Shown piece by piece: positions 1-11,000 of a stretch of 64,000 bases of DNA. The notes under the pieces were generated by a model. That model saw nothing but the letters and a program-made list of their open reading frames with translations, did not search any database and was not told where the DNA came from. This stretch comes from Oscheius sp. JU75. Taxonomy: Eukaryota > Nematoda > Chromadorea > Rhabditida > Rhabditidae. Each line of letters opens with the position of its first letter. The first letter of the stretch is position 1. The translations under genes and the position numbers were made by a program. Where the stretch lies: NCBI GenBank assembly GCA_037178855.1, contig JASJZC010000006.1, positions 4,278,001 to 4,342,000 on the forward strand, given 5' to 3'.

Positions 1-2638
1 AAGCTCCAGTGGTATCAGTGTCTTGCAGAACGAAATTGACCACCTGGGCATATTCTGAAAGGAACTTTCGTAACTGGAAGTGTGGGAGAACTCACGGAAG
101 AAGTCTAAGGTCCACAGCATTGGGGCACTACTCTAAAGTTGTCTGTTGAACCCAAGAGTATGAGAGAACTCACAGCCACAGCTCCTACAGTATCCTGAGG
201 GTATCTCATACGGAAAAGGGCAGACAGGGCTCCGGGATATGAGCCACCGAAGGTTACCCACTTCGGGTTCGTATAGTTAAATTTAGTATTCATTGTCTGG
301 ATGAACTGGTGGATATCTTCCAGCGCCTGATCCATGTTACAGACCTTCAGATGGTCGAAGGTCAGGTCCCTTGAAGTTGGAGTTAGATTTCAAACAGAGA
401 CATACGGGTAAGGCCTAGAGAAACCGAAGCATCTGTGTTCCAACTGGAAAACGTCAGCTCCGTAGAGCTGAGCCAGTTTGAGATAAGTGTAGTTGCCATT
501 GACAATCCATTTGTTAGTGGCGATAGACTCTCCCTGAATCAGCAGAAATACCACATTCTTGTCGAGCTGGCGGTAGTTCGAATTGTACCAGTAGCGCTGA
601 AAAGTAAATTTATCATCTCTTGCAAGGGATAGTCACAGGATCAACACCTTCCAAGGTGTCCATTGTCAAGTACTGTCATTCGCTGTGTCTCAGCTGCGTC
701 CATTCTTCCTTTGTCAGACTATTTCCGTTCTTCTATCGTACTGTTTCCCACCTGTCTCCCAGCATGTCTCTTAAGTTTACTGTGAACTATCATCTTGTCT
801 TTCCTCAACTACGGGATCAGGAGCAGCCTTCTTCAAACTACCGAAGTCTCAAACTGGCTTGGCATGCTACCTCTAATCCTAACGCTCTTAATGCCTCCGT
901 GTGTTTGTAACCAAACGAACAAAACTTCGATGTTACAACACCAATTAGCTCCCTAAACAATTTGGCAAGTCGAGACCAATCTCTACGCCGCTATCGCCGT
1001 AGAGTTAGTTGGACGCCTCACTCGCCAACAGCCTCCCCTCTGGTCTCCGGATGCTCCCGAAGAAGAAGTTCGCCAGGACGACGAGACAGGAAAGAAAGAA
1101 AAATGCCGAAGACGAGAAGGGCGACGAGACGGCGCGTGCTATGAAGGTGGCCAGGAGCAACGACGAAGAGAGCCAAAATGTCAAGCAGGCCGGTAGTCGG
1201 CCTCAGAAGAAGCTCATCTTCGGCTTCGCCAAGAAGACGACGGATCTCGGCGCGAAGGGCCTGAAGGACCAGTTCGGCACGATGAAGAGAATCTGCGACT
1301 GGGAGAACATGAAGGTCTTCATGGATAGCAACAACAAGGGCAAAAATCGCTACAAGGACGTCGGATGTCTGGACGGATCGAGAGTCAAGCTCAAGAGCTC
1401 CGAGAACGACTACATTCACGCGAACTACGTCAAGACACCCGCCTCGGACAAGCGATTCATCTGTGCTCAGGCTCCGCTCGAGAAGACCTGCACCGACTTC
1501 TGGGCCATGATCATGCAGGAGTGCTGTGAAAACATCAGTGAGTCTTTTATCTATTCATACTACCCTTGTTAGTCAAAGATTGGGACTTATTGAGCGTATC
1601 CAAACGTCGTTGCTAGTTTTTCCACGTAGCGCAGTCGGTTAGAGCTTCTACTACGGAACCAAACAAGCCGTGTTCGATTCCCAAGCGCACTAACGTCGTT
1701 AGAGACTCCTCTGCGTTGTTAGTTTGTCTATTCTGTGACCAAGGTGTATATAGTTCAACACTTGCCGTCTCGTTCCAATATGCAATGTCTTGCAGTCATG
1801 CTCTGCAACCTGACCGAAAAGGGCGCCAAGAAGTGTCACGAGTACTTCCCGACCAATCCGGACGAGACGCTGATCTTCGACAACTACACGGTTCGTTGTA
1901 TCAGCAGACAAGACTTCAAGTTCAAGTGCAACACCAGCGCCGTGATCAAGGAGACGCAGCTGGAGGTGAAGTGTGAGAGCAAGAGTCAGGAACTGAAGCA
2001 TTACCACTGGGTCGACTGGCCGGATCGTGGAGTTCCCCATGCTGACATGGCCATCATTGAGCTGCTCAAGGCCATCTGTGTGACAAAGACCCCGATCGTC
2101 GTCCACTGCAGTGCCGGAATCGGAAGAACGGGAAGCGTGGTGTTGATCGAGTACATTCTGGAGATGGTACAGAATGGCCAGGTCGTCGACGACTGCGCTG
2201 TCCTGCTCCGCGAGCTACGAAACCAGCGAGCCAACAGTGTGCAGACCGACCAGCAGTACCTCTACGTCCACATGGTTCTTCTCAACTACTGGGAGAATTT
2301 TCTCGGCGCCACCTTCAAGCCCCACCTGGACAAGTTCACGAAGCAATACAAGGCTCTCGTCGTCGAAAAGTGATCAGGAAATAATAAAAAATATGCAGAG
2401 TGCACTCTTATTACCTGTTGATACGTGGCATTGTTGGTCGAATCGAAATTGTCAACTTTAGACGTAGTGCTGTTTAGGATTACGCCATCAGGAAGGGGGA
2501 TATCGGGCTCCGCATCGAAAACTCTGTTGTGTGGCCTGTGGAAGGGGAAGTAGGCCACAGAATTAGCTAAATTCTCGATGAAAAAGACTGAAGATCAATT
2601 GAATTACCAACGAGAGCGAGAACCAGAAGTGGCTTCAT
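1..2638 (-). CDS. Serine peptidase family S28 (PRCP-like), 3' end outside window
   Basis: A secreted or lysosomal serine carboxypeptidase-like enzyme of family S28, which cleaves after proline in short peptides. Exons by eye on the minus strand: 2638-2608, 2566-2415, 596-406, 369-174, 132-96, 54-<1. The first exon encodes a signal peptide (MKPLLVLALV). The join 2415/596 gives FDSTNNATYQQ|RYWYN, the usual S28 amino-terminal pattern, and the nucleophile motif GGSYPG lies near 220-235. Most introns are about 40 bases, but the second (597-2414) is 1818 bases and contains a complete tyrosine phosphatase gene on the other strand. The start lies 107 bases downstream of the CWF19L1 stop on the same strand, a spacing typical of nematode operons. 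Family assignment is firm; catalytic Asp and His lie beyond the left edge. Confidence 0.85.
1051..2373 (+). CDS. Protein tyrosine phosphatase (nematode non-receptor type), nested gene
   Basis: A cytosolic protein tyrosine phosphatase with a short basic amino-terminal region and one catalytic domain. Two exons, 1051-1537 and 1796-2373; the join restores the reading frame as ENI-I-MLCNL. Visible motifs are KNRYKDV, DYIHANY, the QAPLEKTCTDFW segment, the WPD loop (WPDRGVP) and the P-loop HCSAGIGRTG with Cys and Arg intact, so the enzyme should be active. The layout resembles the expanded single-domain phosphatase families of nematodes, many of which are germline or sperm expressed; that role is inference. 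The whole gene sits inside an intron of the S28 peptidase on the opposite strand. The first ATG in frame is at 1051, with an open frame upstream lacking ATG. Its 258-base intron is unusually long here and holds a tRNA-like sequence. Confidence 0.88.
1627..1692 (+). pseudogene. tRNA-like sequence inside the phosphatase intron
   Basis: The intron 1538-1795 contains TAGCGCAGTCGGTTAGAGC, matching a tRNA A box and D arm, followed about 30 bases later by GTTCGATTCC, matching a B box. The T stem and acceptor stem do not pair properly, so this is more likely a tRNA relic or tRNA-derived short element than a working tRNA. The middle (CTACTACGGAACC) faintly recalls an ACG anticodon arm. Confidence 0.4.
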
Positions 2639-2744
2639 GTCCTCGGAGAGAGATAAGCAGTGAAACAGAAGAAGATGATAAGGGGAAATTTGATAGGCGC
2701 GACAAGAAGAAGAGAGGGTTAAAAAGATTTATAAACGTAACAAA

Positions 2745-4687
2745 CTAATCGCTGTCACCATCATCTGTGAAGTCGAACGGGACGAAGCGCGACTTTAGCT
2801 GGTCACAGAGCTCGGCCTCCTTCGTCTTCGAGAGATTCACAGCTCGCCAATCAACTTTTCCCTCGCAGTTCAAAATAGGCGGGCTGGCAAGGACCTGGAT
2901 AAAGTTTAGCCATTTTCAACAAATCGAAAACTCACTTCTCTTCCAAACTGAAGAGGAAATCCCCTCATCTCCCTGGTGAAAAGACGAGATCCGTCGGGCA
3001 GCTCCGCGAAGAAATATGGACAGCCTTCATTCACGAGATCTGCTAACTAGAAGGCTTCAATTTTTTGAATCAAAAAAGAGACCCTACATCTTGGTCTTCT
3101 TCTACGACAGAGAGTTCAATACCGGCCATGGCTGCCTGGTTGAAGAAGGCTCCTTTCAACGCCTTCACGCAGTCTTTGGGGACCGGAACCATGTTGACCT
3201 GCATGTGTTGAGCCCGGTAGTTCCTCTCAAAACAGACCAACACTTTACCGGCCTAAAACATTTTAATGGATAAAGAAAACATGGAGGGGTTCCTTATCCG
3301 CTGCGAGAGTGAATGCCTCCTTGTACTTTTTCAACTCTTCGCGTACTTCCGAAGGAGCAGCGACCAGGGATTGAATATGTCCTAGAAAATCTGCCTACTG
3401 GACAAAAAGGAACACAAACCTATAGTCAGGACGAGTACGTGATCGTCGGTAAGAGGTCCTTTAGGCATGGCCGCGTAGCAAGAACTGCCGATGGAGACGA
3501 TCAGGTGTTTCTCGGCGTCAACATTCGACAGACAGAACCAGCAGGGTGCGGCTGGCCTTTTCTCGCCTCCTCCTTGGAAATCGTGTTTCCTTTTCCGCTC
3601 TCTCGCTCCCACATTGTCGTCTTCGGCATAATGGTCGAATCTGTACTGGGCTCCGTTCGATTTGGCTGCAGCAGATGCTTCGACGGCCTCTTTGGCCAAG
3701 ATTTCCGTGATTATTTCCATGTAGGGGAACTCGGACACGTTGGGAGGCTGCTGGGTCAGTTCTTCGCGCGAAAGTTTTTTCATTGGCTAAAGGTTGAATA
3801 ACAAAAATCAGGGAAATAGGAAACCTGGAGATTGAAAGCATACAACCATTTCTGTTTCTCGACATTTTCCACAGGCGACAGTCCAATGAACCTTGTGGGA
3901 TGCTGTGCCGCCTCTAGCAACACGCGATGGTTTCTGCACCCTTTTGTTCTTATATGGACAGTGCCTATAATACCTGTAAGGCTGTCTCTCATAGTGAATT
4001 CCCATCCCAGCAAAATGATATCGGGGTTTCAGCCCGGCAGCCAGTCTCGAAATCAACGCCGATCCGTCGACTTCTTTGCTTGGTGTGTTGTGAGCATGTT
4101 TCCACACTTCGGCTGGCCAAACCGACGTGAGCAGAATGTCGACTCCCAGGAATCCTGACTGTGTTTTTATCGGTACGAGAAGTTCCTACAAACTACAATA
4201 ATTCCAGAAAGAAAATGATCAAACTTGAACATCCTCGCTGTTGAACTGGCAGGCATTAGACGTCGCTCCTTCAACTCCACTCAAATAAGCGATTTGTAAA
4301 CCAGTGGCCGTGTTCAGGATGCCTCTTTTACCGAGATATGTGACGCTGGAGGAGAATTCGATAGAGTCTTCGGGATAATAAGCTGATGTCGATGGAGAAC
4401 AAGGACCTGAGCAGCTTGCATTGACGGAAGTTAATGTCTCTCACCTAGGATGTATGTGGAAACGGGAAATTCCAACTCTCCGCTGACGACTTTCTGATTC
4501 ATATCGTCGTCTTGGCCGAAGAACTCTCCCAGACAGATAAGCATGTCAAATGGGCCATTCTGAAGGACAAAGCAGTTGTAAAGAGCAATAAGAGGCTAAC
4601 CTTCTTGTTTATAAGAGCCACCTTCTTAATGAGCTGTTGAAATCGCCCATTCACATCTCCACAACAAAGTATCTTTGCTTGTGACAT
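2745..4687 (-). CDS. CWF19L1: CWF19-like protein 1 (CWF19L1)
   Basis: Homologue of CWF19L1, a metallophosphoesterase-like plus HIT-like protein linked to the spliceosome and lariat debranching in other eukaryotes. The amino end reads [19 protein letters not shown], then [15 protein letters not shown], the phosphoesterase-like region. The middle has WPAEVW and a KPRYHFAG segment. The carboxy half has PCWFCLSN, then [14 protein letters not shown] and [11 protein letters not shown] segments typical of the CwfJ C1 domain, and a CwfJ C2 domain with CFERNYR and the end DFTDDGDSD. Roughly ten exons with short introns join in frame. The start ATG lies directly after TTTTTCAG, suggesting spliced-leader addition. 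Downstream, only 107 bases away on the same strand, is the S28 peptidase. No breaks seen. Confidence 0.88.
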
Positions 4688-4962
4688 CTGAAAAACACTC
4701 TGTAAACAAGGAACATATCGAGACAGAAAAAATGTTGAGAATTTCGTTTTTGAACTGAATCCTAGTTGAAACAACTATCGTTGTGGGACGCGGTCTGTAC
4801 ATACAACATTTCTAGTTGCTTCTCTCCCCCCTAAAGTAATAAAAAACAAAGCAAAAAAGGTAAAGAGAAGGGGGGCAGTATGGGAGAAACTCATAGAATC
4901 CTGGGAGAAGTTGAATTGATTCAAATTTCAAAATTCGCGCGCTCATTAAACTTGATTTGAAA

Positions 4963-6664
4963 GATCTTGTCAACTCGGCAAGTAGCCAGAAGCGAGCTGG
5001 AATTCAGGTATTCCCCGTGTGCTGCTTGTGCTGTTCGTCTCCAACGAAGCAAGGTCAGGTGTGTCAAATTTTTTTTTTGAAAGTTTGTTCTACCGTCGCA
5101 CTGTCTTTTGGTTTCCTTTCTCTCTCACCTCGACTAGGGCATGTGGTAGTCCCGAGTAACACAGACCCGAATACTCTAAGTCTTTAGCCTGAACTAGCCA
5201 AATCGGTCTTTAGATATCTCTTCGGAGTCAAGCCAGGTATTAGAGAACGGGGTGCCATCGAGATGGGTAGAGATTGGTCGTTGGAAATGATAAAGAGCGA
5301 GTGCAAAACTCTTACCTGCTGCATGCGCTATGTCATTGTAAGCAAACACCAAGATGGTACGGGCGCCTATGTGGTCTCTAGAATAGCACAGAAACGGCAG
5401 CGCAAGACTTTGCTGCTCCACAATCAAACAACTGTTATAGCATTGTACTGTTTTCAGAAGATCGATCGCTGAAGGGTCCTCGATGTGAACAGCCCGGAAA
5501 GATGCCGCTGGAAGACAGAGAGTGGTGCTGTTGTGAGGAGAACATAGCCGACGTGCTAAAGAGCTAAATGAGAGAATAGTGCTAATCCAACTGAAAATGC
5601 TATCTGGTAGACGGGTCATGACCCATTTTTGCAGGAAACTGCCGAAGACCCCTTGCTCAAACGAAACTCGCGCGAAGTCTAGGAGGCTTATGATGCTGTC
5701 AGAAGAATCTGCCATTATGATAAGTCACTGGTTCGATGCCCAAAGAGCTGCTCAGTTCTGGAAAAGTATCGATCCCGCAGGCTGACGACGTCATTTGGGA
5801 GACTGGACAGGCCGAATTGTTGCTGAACGCCGAAAAGAAGTAGATTGCTCGAAATACGGTCTGCATGACTGTCGCGAGAAGTGCCGAATGCTGTCCTGGA
5901 GTCTATCAGAAACATTGGATGCCCACTGCTGGATATAAGGTTGCTGATTCTGGTCTCGGAGAGTGTTATGAGCCATGTGGAAAAGAGAGTACGCTGCTGA
6001 ACGAATGTCTCTCAAAAAACGCAAAGAATACGAAGCCGAATACGCTGACGAGATTTTGAAGACCGGTCACGCTCGATTTTTGTGAAAGTGTAGACGTGTC
6101 ATGCCCGAATTTTTTTTTTCAGAATTTCGACGTGTCAGGAGGCTATGACAGGTCAAGTCACGTTCGACAATGAGGCGAATAAGCAAGATAGAAGTAGCAT
6201 GAGCGACAGTGTGCGAAAAATATGTGGGACTGGAACTGTGGGCTTCAAACATAGGGTGAGCCAGAAACAAAACTAACCGTTTCTGGCGTCGAACACGGTT
6301 TGAAAACAAGGCAGAAGTAGAGCAGCCAAATCTAGCTTCCTCGTATTCAATTTTGCGTTTTCTAGTAATTTATAACGACCAGTCTCTACCCATCTCGACG
6401 GCAGAGAAAGGGAACCAAAAGACAGTGCTAAAGGGTGTCGGGTTTTTGTGGGCAGTAGAATTTCATGAGGGAAAGGTAATCAAAAAAACAGTGCGACGGT
6501 AGAACAAACTTTTTAAAAAGTATAAACACCTGACTTTGCTTTGTTGGAGACGAATAGCACAAGCGAGCAACTTTGTGACTCCAACCGCCTTCAGTTGGAG
6601 TCACAAAGTTGACAAGACCTGAGAAGAACTCCCTTCTTTCTTCTTGTCGAGTTGACAAGATCTG
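4963..6664. mobile_element. Decayed transposon-like element with long inverted repeats
   Basis: The ends share an inverted copy of GATCTTGTCAACTCG (left about 4963-4980, right about 6645-6664). Inside, about 5017-5120 is repeated in inverted orientation at about 6450-6570, including GTTTGTTCTACCGTCGCACT. A further inverted pair carries GAGATGGGTAGAGA at 5257-5285 and 6365-6400. The arms have drifted to roughly 85 percent identity by eye. The centre has a minus-strand open frame (5715-5194) starting MADSSDSIISLLDF that I do not recognise, and short overlapping frames to about 6024. No transposase motif is visible, and target duplications are unclear. I read this as an old foldback or MITE-like insertion with unknown cargo. 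Confidence 0.6.
6568..6611. repeat. Perfect 18-base hairpin with 8-base loop
   Basis: CAACTTTGTGACTCCAAC at 6568-6585 is followed after CGCCTTCA by its exact reverse complement at 6594-6611. It lies just inside the right end of the decayed inverted-repeat element and may be a subterminal structure of that element. Confidence 0.8.
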
Positions 6665-7008
6665 GCAAGTCAACTTCGCTTACCTGACAAGTTGGGAACG
6701 TCAAGCCCTACAAGTAAAGAGTGCTATGAATTCTTTGTATTTTTCGTGGTATTTTTACCTTGGAACAATAGACCGAATCTCCCGTACCAAAAACAAGTTC
6801 GTTTTTCTCTTCAGAAGCAGAGCTCTGTGGAAAGTAATTGAAGAAGATTAATTCACCCGTCAGATTCACTAGAACGCGGAACAGTTTCGCTGATCCGTAC
6901 AGCCGCCTTTTCTGAACAAACATGAGTTAAATGCTAATCGTATTACCCATCTCTTCTCGAGATTATCCTCTCTTCTGCCTCCTCCACTCATTTGCAAAGT
7001 TCACATCA

Positions 7009-7282
7009 ATGGGGTCCTGCTGCTCCGACACCTGGAAAGAGGTATAGTTTTCCTCACTATTTCAATTCGTTTTCAGCCAGTAGAGGTCATAGAAAAGAAA
7101 ACAAAGAGGGCAGATTCGTTCAAGAGTCAACACTCTAAACTTGGTGGAGATCGGAAGCAGAGTTACGTGATAACCGTGAGTCAAGGAGTTAAAGTAGTGA
7201 GAGTTATTGTTAGGAAACGACCATGCCAATGTCTTCACCGCCTCCGGAAGTCCATCCTCCCAACTTTTACTTCTCCGGATAG
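7009..7282 (+). CDS. Small predicted lipid-anchored protein (MGSCC start), 66 residues
   Basis: Three short exons, 7009-7041, 7077-7175 and 7214-7282, with introns of 35 and 38 bases bounded by GT..AG, join into one 66-residue frame. The protein starts MGSCCSDTWKE. Gly2 followed by Cys4 and Cys5 is the classic pattern for N-myristoylation plus palmitoylation, so attachment to the inner face of a membrane is likely (inference from the motif). The middle is basic and polar (EKKTKRADSF) and the end is proline-rich (MSSPPPEVHPPNFYFSG). An AATAAA lies about 25 bases after the stop. I do not recognise the family. Support comes from consistent phases, the lipidation motif and the poly(A) signal; no exon is long enough to stand out alone. 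Confidence 0.6.
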
Positions 7283-7727
7283 TTTGAATTCTCTCTCGCT
7301 CTCTCGAAATAAACCCGCTCTCCGTCAGTTTGTTGGTAATACCTTATTGGCCGCCGTGGGATTTCCTTCTCGGAGGCTGTCACTGATTTTCCTCTTAGCT
7401 GTCGACGGGTCAACAAGGCGTCAGTCGCGGTCAAACACAAAAAGACCTCCGTTTTACCTTGAGGCCGACAAGCCCACAGTCAAGTACGCGAGACCGCAAA
7501 CAGGGCAGCCTCGGATAGAGCGCTCGGCACGCGACAGCCAGTTGCAATACTGGGAATTAGAACAGGGGGTTTGGAAAATTGTGGTTAATGGCATCGGATT
7601 TTATGTCTCTCCTTCCGTATGTTGTGTTCTTTTGCCAGAGAGCAGATAACAAGGTCACCAATGACTTCAGAACGTAGAATTCAGATCAGCAGTGGGTCTA
7701 GAGACCACCTTGGAGAGTCAGATGAAC

Positions 7728-7832
7728 AAATAGTCATGCAGGACTGTTTTGGAGTTTGTCAGGCAGTACTGACGGCAGCTCTAGCAATTGAAAGGTTCAA
7801 TGGGATTCAGAAACAGTCCTGCATGACTATTT
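7728..7832. repeat. Perfect 22-base inverted repeat, 61-base loop
   Basis: Bases 7728-7749 (AAATAGTCATGCAGGACTG then TTT) are repeated exactly as reverse complement at 7811-7832. The outer flanks TCAGATGAACA and TTTAGTCAGA are also partly complementary. It may be a miniature inverted-repeat element or encode a hairpin RNA. The surrounding stretch 7283-8093 otherwise shows an open plus frame (about 7380-7590) with no recognisable domain. Confidence 0.7.
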
Positions 7833-8093
7833 TTTAGTCAGACAAAGTATTCCTTGAATTCTCTTTTATCTCACAGAATCCAAGAGTTCTGTCCAACAAA
7901 AAATGTACCTGGAGCGTGAGAATGAGTCAGAGAACGTGGTTCTTTTTCTCCTAAAGAGGGACCCCAGCACCTCATGTCCCCCTCGGGATGGAGTCGCGTG
8001 TTTGTTCTGCGAGTAAGTCAGTGCCTCTTTTACCCGTTGTGTACTTCCGGTCAGTTGGGTAAAGCGTCGTTCCCGCGGCCGGACACTCGCAAA

Positions 8094-11000
8094 ATGCGGC
8101 TGCTCCTTCTTTTGCTCCCGATCGTCTTGGCCCAAGTATTCCTTTTTTGATCTTGATCCATAACTGAGAGTCTAGGTATACTACCGACCTGTGGTCCAAC
8201 AGAGACCAGTCTATCAGCAGCCTACAGTCTATTATCCTGTCAGAACCAACTGCTACAACAGATGCAACAACCAGAATAGGTATCGATTCAATCTTAGACC
8301 TTCTGGTGAGTACAAGAGTCTCTCTCATTTGACTGTTCTTTTTCAGGAGTGGTCCCCATCATTCCCCCTGTTCCTACTGTAGGAGTAGTCACTGCCCCGA
8401 CTATCCCTACTCGGTTCACCTTCACTACTCACTCTGTACGCCCGACCACAACTCCTCGTCCTGTCCCCACTTCTACTAGACCCACACCTCCTCCAGAAAC
8501 TCCAGAACCGGAGACTCCTTCTCCCGAAACAACCTTCCCTCAGTCGACCTATCCCGAGTCTACAGCCACTTTTGCCCCATCCACTACAGCTGCTGAAGCT
8601 ACCAAAGAGACTGCCTCGACCGATGCTCCAACCACAAAGTACATGCGACCTGAAAGAAAACAGAGTATGTTCATTTCGCTATCAAATGACTGATTGGGTT
8701 CAGAGTTTTTCAACCCCTGTCCTTCTGGTCGTCCTCTGTTGAACGAGTTCGATACTCCCTTGTCTTGTAGCCACAACAATCAGCCAAATGGAGGCTGTCC
8801 TGAGGACTATTGGTGTCATACCGGAGCTTCCTTCTCGACCACTGCTTGTTGTCCCAAGACTGACAGTCGTAGGTTTCTTCCCTGACTCTTCAACGGACTA
8901 ATTCCAGAAGATCGCTGTGAACTCCGTCGTGATACTGGAGAGGGTAACGAGCTGGTTTCCAGATGGTATTACGACAAGAATGCCAAGATCTGTAAGCGAT
9001 TCCTTTATAAGGGAATTAGAGGAAATGCCAACAATTTTGTCAGTAAGCCTCAGTGTAGTGAGGCTTGCGAAACTGGTAAAGCCCCTCCTATACCCAAAAT
9101 ATATAAGAGTACAGAGACCACAATCAGCGAGAAGATGAACCCATGCCGTCTGTCCCAGGCTGCTCGCTACAAGAATGGCTCTCGAATCATCTGTGGACCG
9201 AACGACTCGAGCACCTGTCCCAAGAATCACTACTGTCATCTGGGAGAGGACCCCGAGACGACTGCTTGTTGTGAAGCTAGTGGATGTGAGTTTCTTTCCA
9301 ATAGACGAAATTCTGTGTTCAGTGACCGATCCGTGCCTTCTGTCTCTCAACGTAGGGCAAGGTTCCGCCTCTCTCAAGCGTTTCTACTACAACACAATCG
9401 CCAGAAGATGTACAGAGTTTGTCTATCGTGGTCTTCGAGGAAATGAGAACAATTTCCTCACCCAGAAACAGTGTCAAGAGACATGTCAAAGTGAGGCAAT
9501 TCATGTTCTAATCTGACCTTTCAGGAGCTTCAGAAACCGCTAATCCGTGTCGAGCATCGGCTGGACCGAGAGTTCGCTGCACGGATGGAGGAAACGAATG
9601 CGGAAATGGACAGTGGTGTCACATTGGAGAGCACGTCGATACGACCATCTGCTGTCAACAGGAGACGAGCAAAGGAGCTTGTGAACAGCCGATGAATGTC
9701 GGAGAAGGAAATGCCAATCTGACCAGGTTAGTTTGTTCTTAGATAAAAACGAAAACAAATACTCTAGATGGTATGTGGATCCCAATGACGATTCGTGCAG
9801 TCGGGAATGCAAACAGTTCAGCTACGGTGGTCTGCGCGGCAATCAGAACAACTTCCTGACGAAGGCTCAATGCGAGCAAAGCTGCAAGAGTGAGTTAGAA
9901 TCAATTTGAATATGGAAGTCTTTTAGGAGAATGCAAATCGCCCTGTGGTTCCGGACCAATGCTCCTCACAGCCTCTGGTGGTCCCCGCCTTTGCTCTCCA
10001 ACTGCTCCTTGTCCCAGAAGTCACTGGTGCCACGTCGGAATCACTCCCGAAACTACTGTCTGCTGTCCAGCTGGTACTCTAGAACTCGTAAAAAAAGACA
10101 AAGAGTATGTTTAGAAACGAACACCTGTGAACTGGCAATGGAAAAGGGACATGGAAGCTCCCATCTCACCAGATGGCACTTTGACAACAATGCCAAGAAG
10201 TGTATGAAGTTCATCTACAGTGGAGAGGGAGGAAACCAGAACATGTTTTTGACCCAGGACGACTGTCGAGCTGTCTGTCCTGTCTTCGAGAATCCCTGTG
10301 GAACTGGAAAGCCCTTGTTGGTCGGAACTGAACCCAAGATCTGCAATCCGTCCTCTCGCTGTCCATCGACTCACTTCTGTCACATCGGAACAGCAGAGCA
10401 ACCCAACTACTGCTGTCCTAAAAGTGAGAGAGAGGAAGAGTACGAGTCTAAACTAAATTCAGACGGAGATCCGTGTGAGCAGAAGATGATGACTGGAACC
10501 GGGGGTCTGGCTTTGACTCGATACTTCTTCGACAAAGAGACAAGACAATGCCGAGAGTTCATGTACGGAGGCAAGACGGGAAATGCCAACAACTTCCTCA
10601 CGCTGGCCGATTGTGAACTTGTCTGTCCCGTCATACCGAATCCCTGTAATCAAGGAGAGCCTCTTTTGGATTTGAACAAGGAGCCAGTGATCTGTGGAGG
10701 AGAAGACTCTTGCTCTTCCGGGTACTGGTGTCATGTCGGAGCTACTCCGGAAACTACCAACTGTTGTCCTGGAAGTGAGTTGTTCATGCCAGACCAAATA
10801 GTAAATATTCAGCTCGTCGTGCCTGTGATCTGGCTCTGACCGTTGGAGAAGGAAAGTACAGTCTAGAGAGATGGTTCTACGATGGTGGTATCCAGATGTG
10901 TCGTCCGTTTATCTACAAGGGAATGCGCGGAAATGCAAACAACTTCCTGACCAAGCAGGCTTGTCGCCAAGCTTGTAAAGAGGTCAATCCATGTGGATTC

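Noticed and set aside
640-700. Possible first exon of the S28 peptidase just upstream of RYWYN (frames reading VLDNGHLG or MDTLEGVDP)
   Set aside because: Neither frame matches the family; the exon at 2566-2415 joins in phase and gives the expected sequence and signal peptide.
3832-4158. Plus-strand frames within CWF19L1 and similar long frames opposite ZNFX-1, USP and PABP
   Set aside because: They are antisense shadows of clearly coding exons with family motifs on the other strand.
6700-7000. Minus-strand gene starting MSGGGGRREDNLEKRW
   Set aside because: Frames hit stops after every splice choice; the plus-strand MGSCC gene explains the region better.
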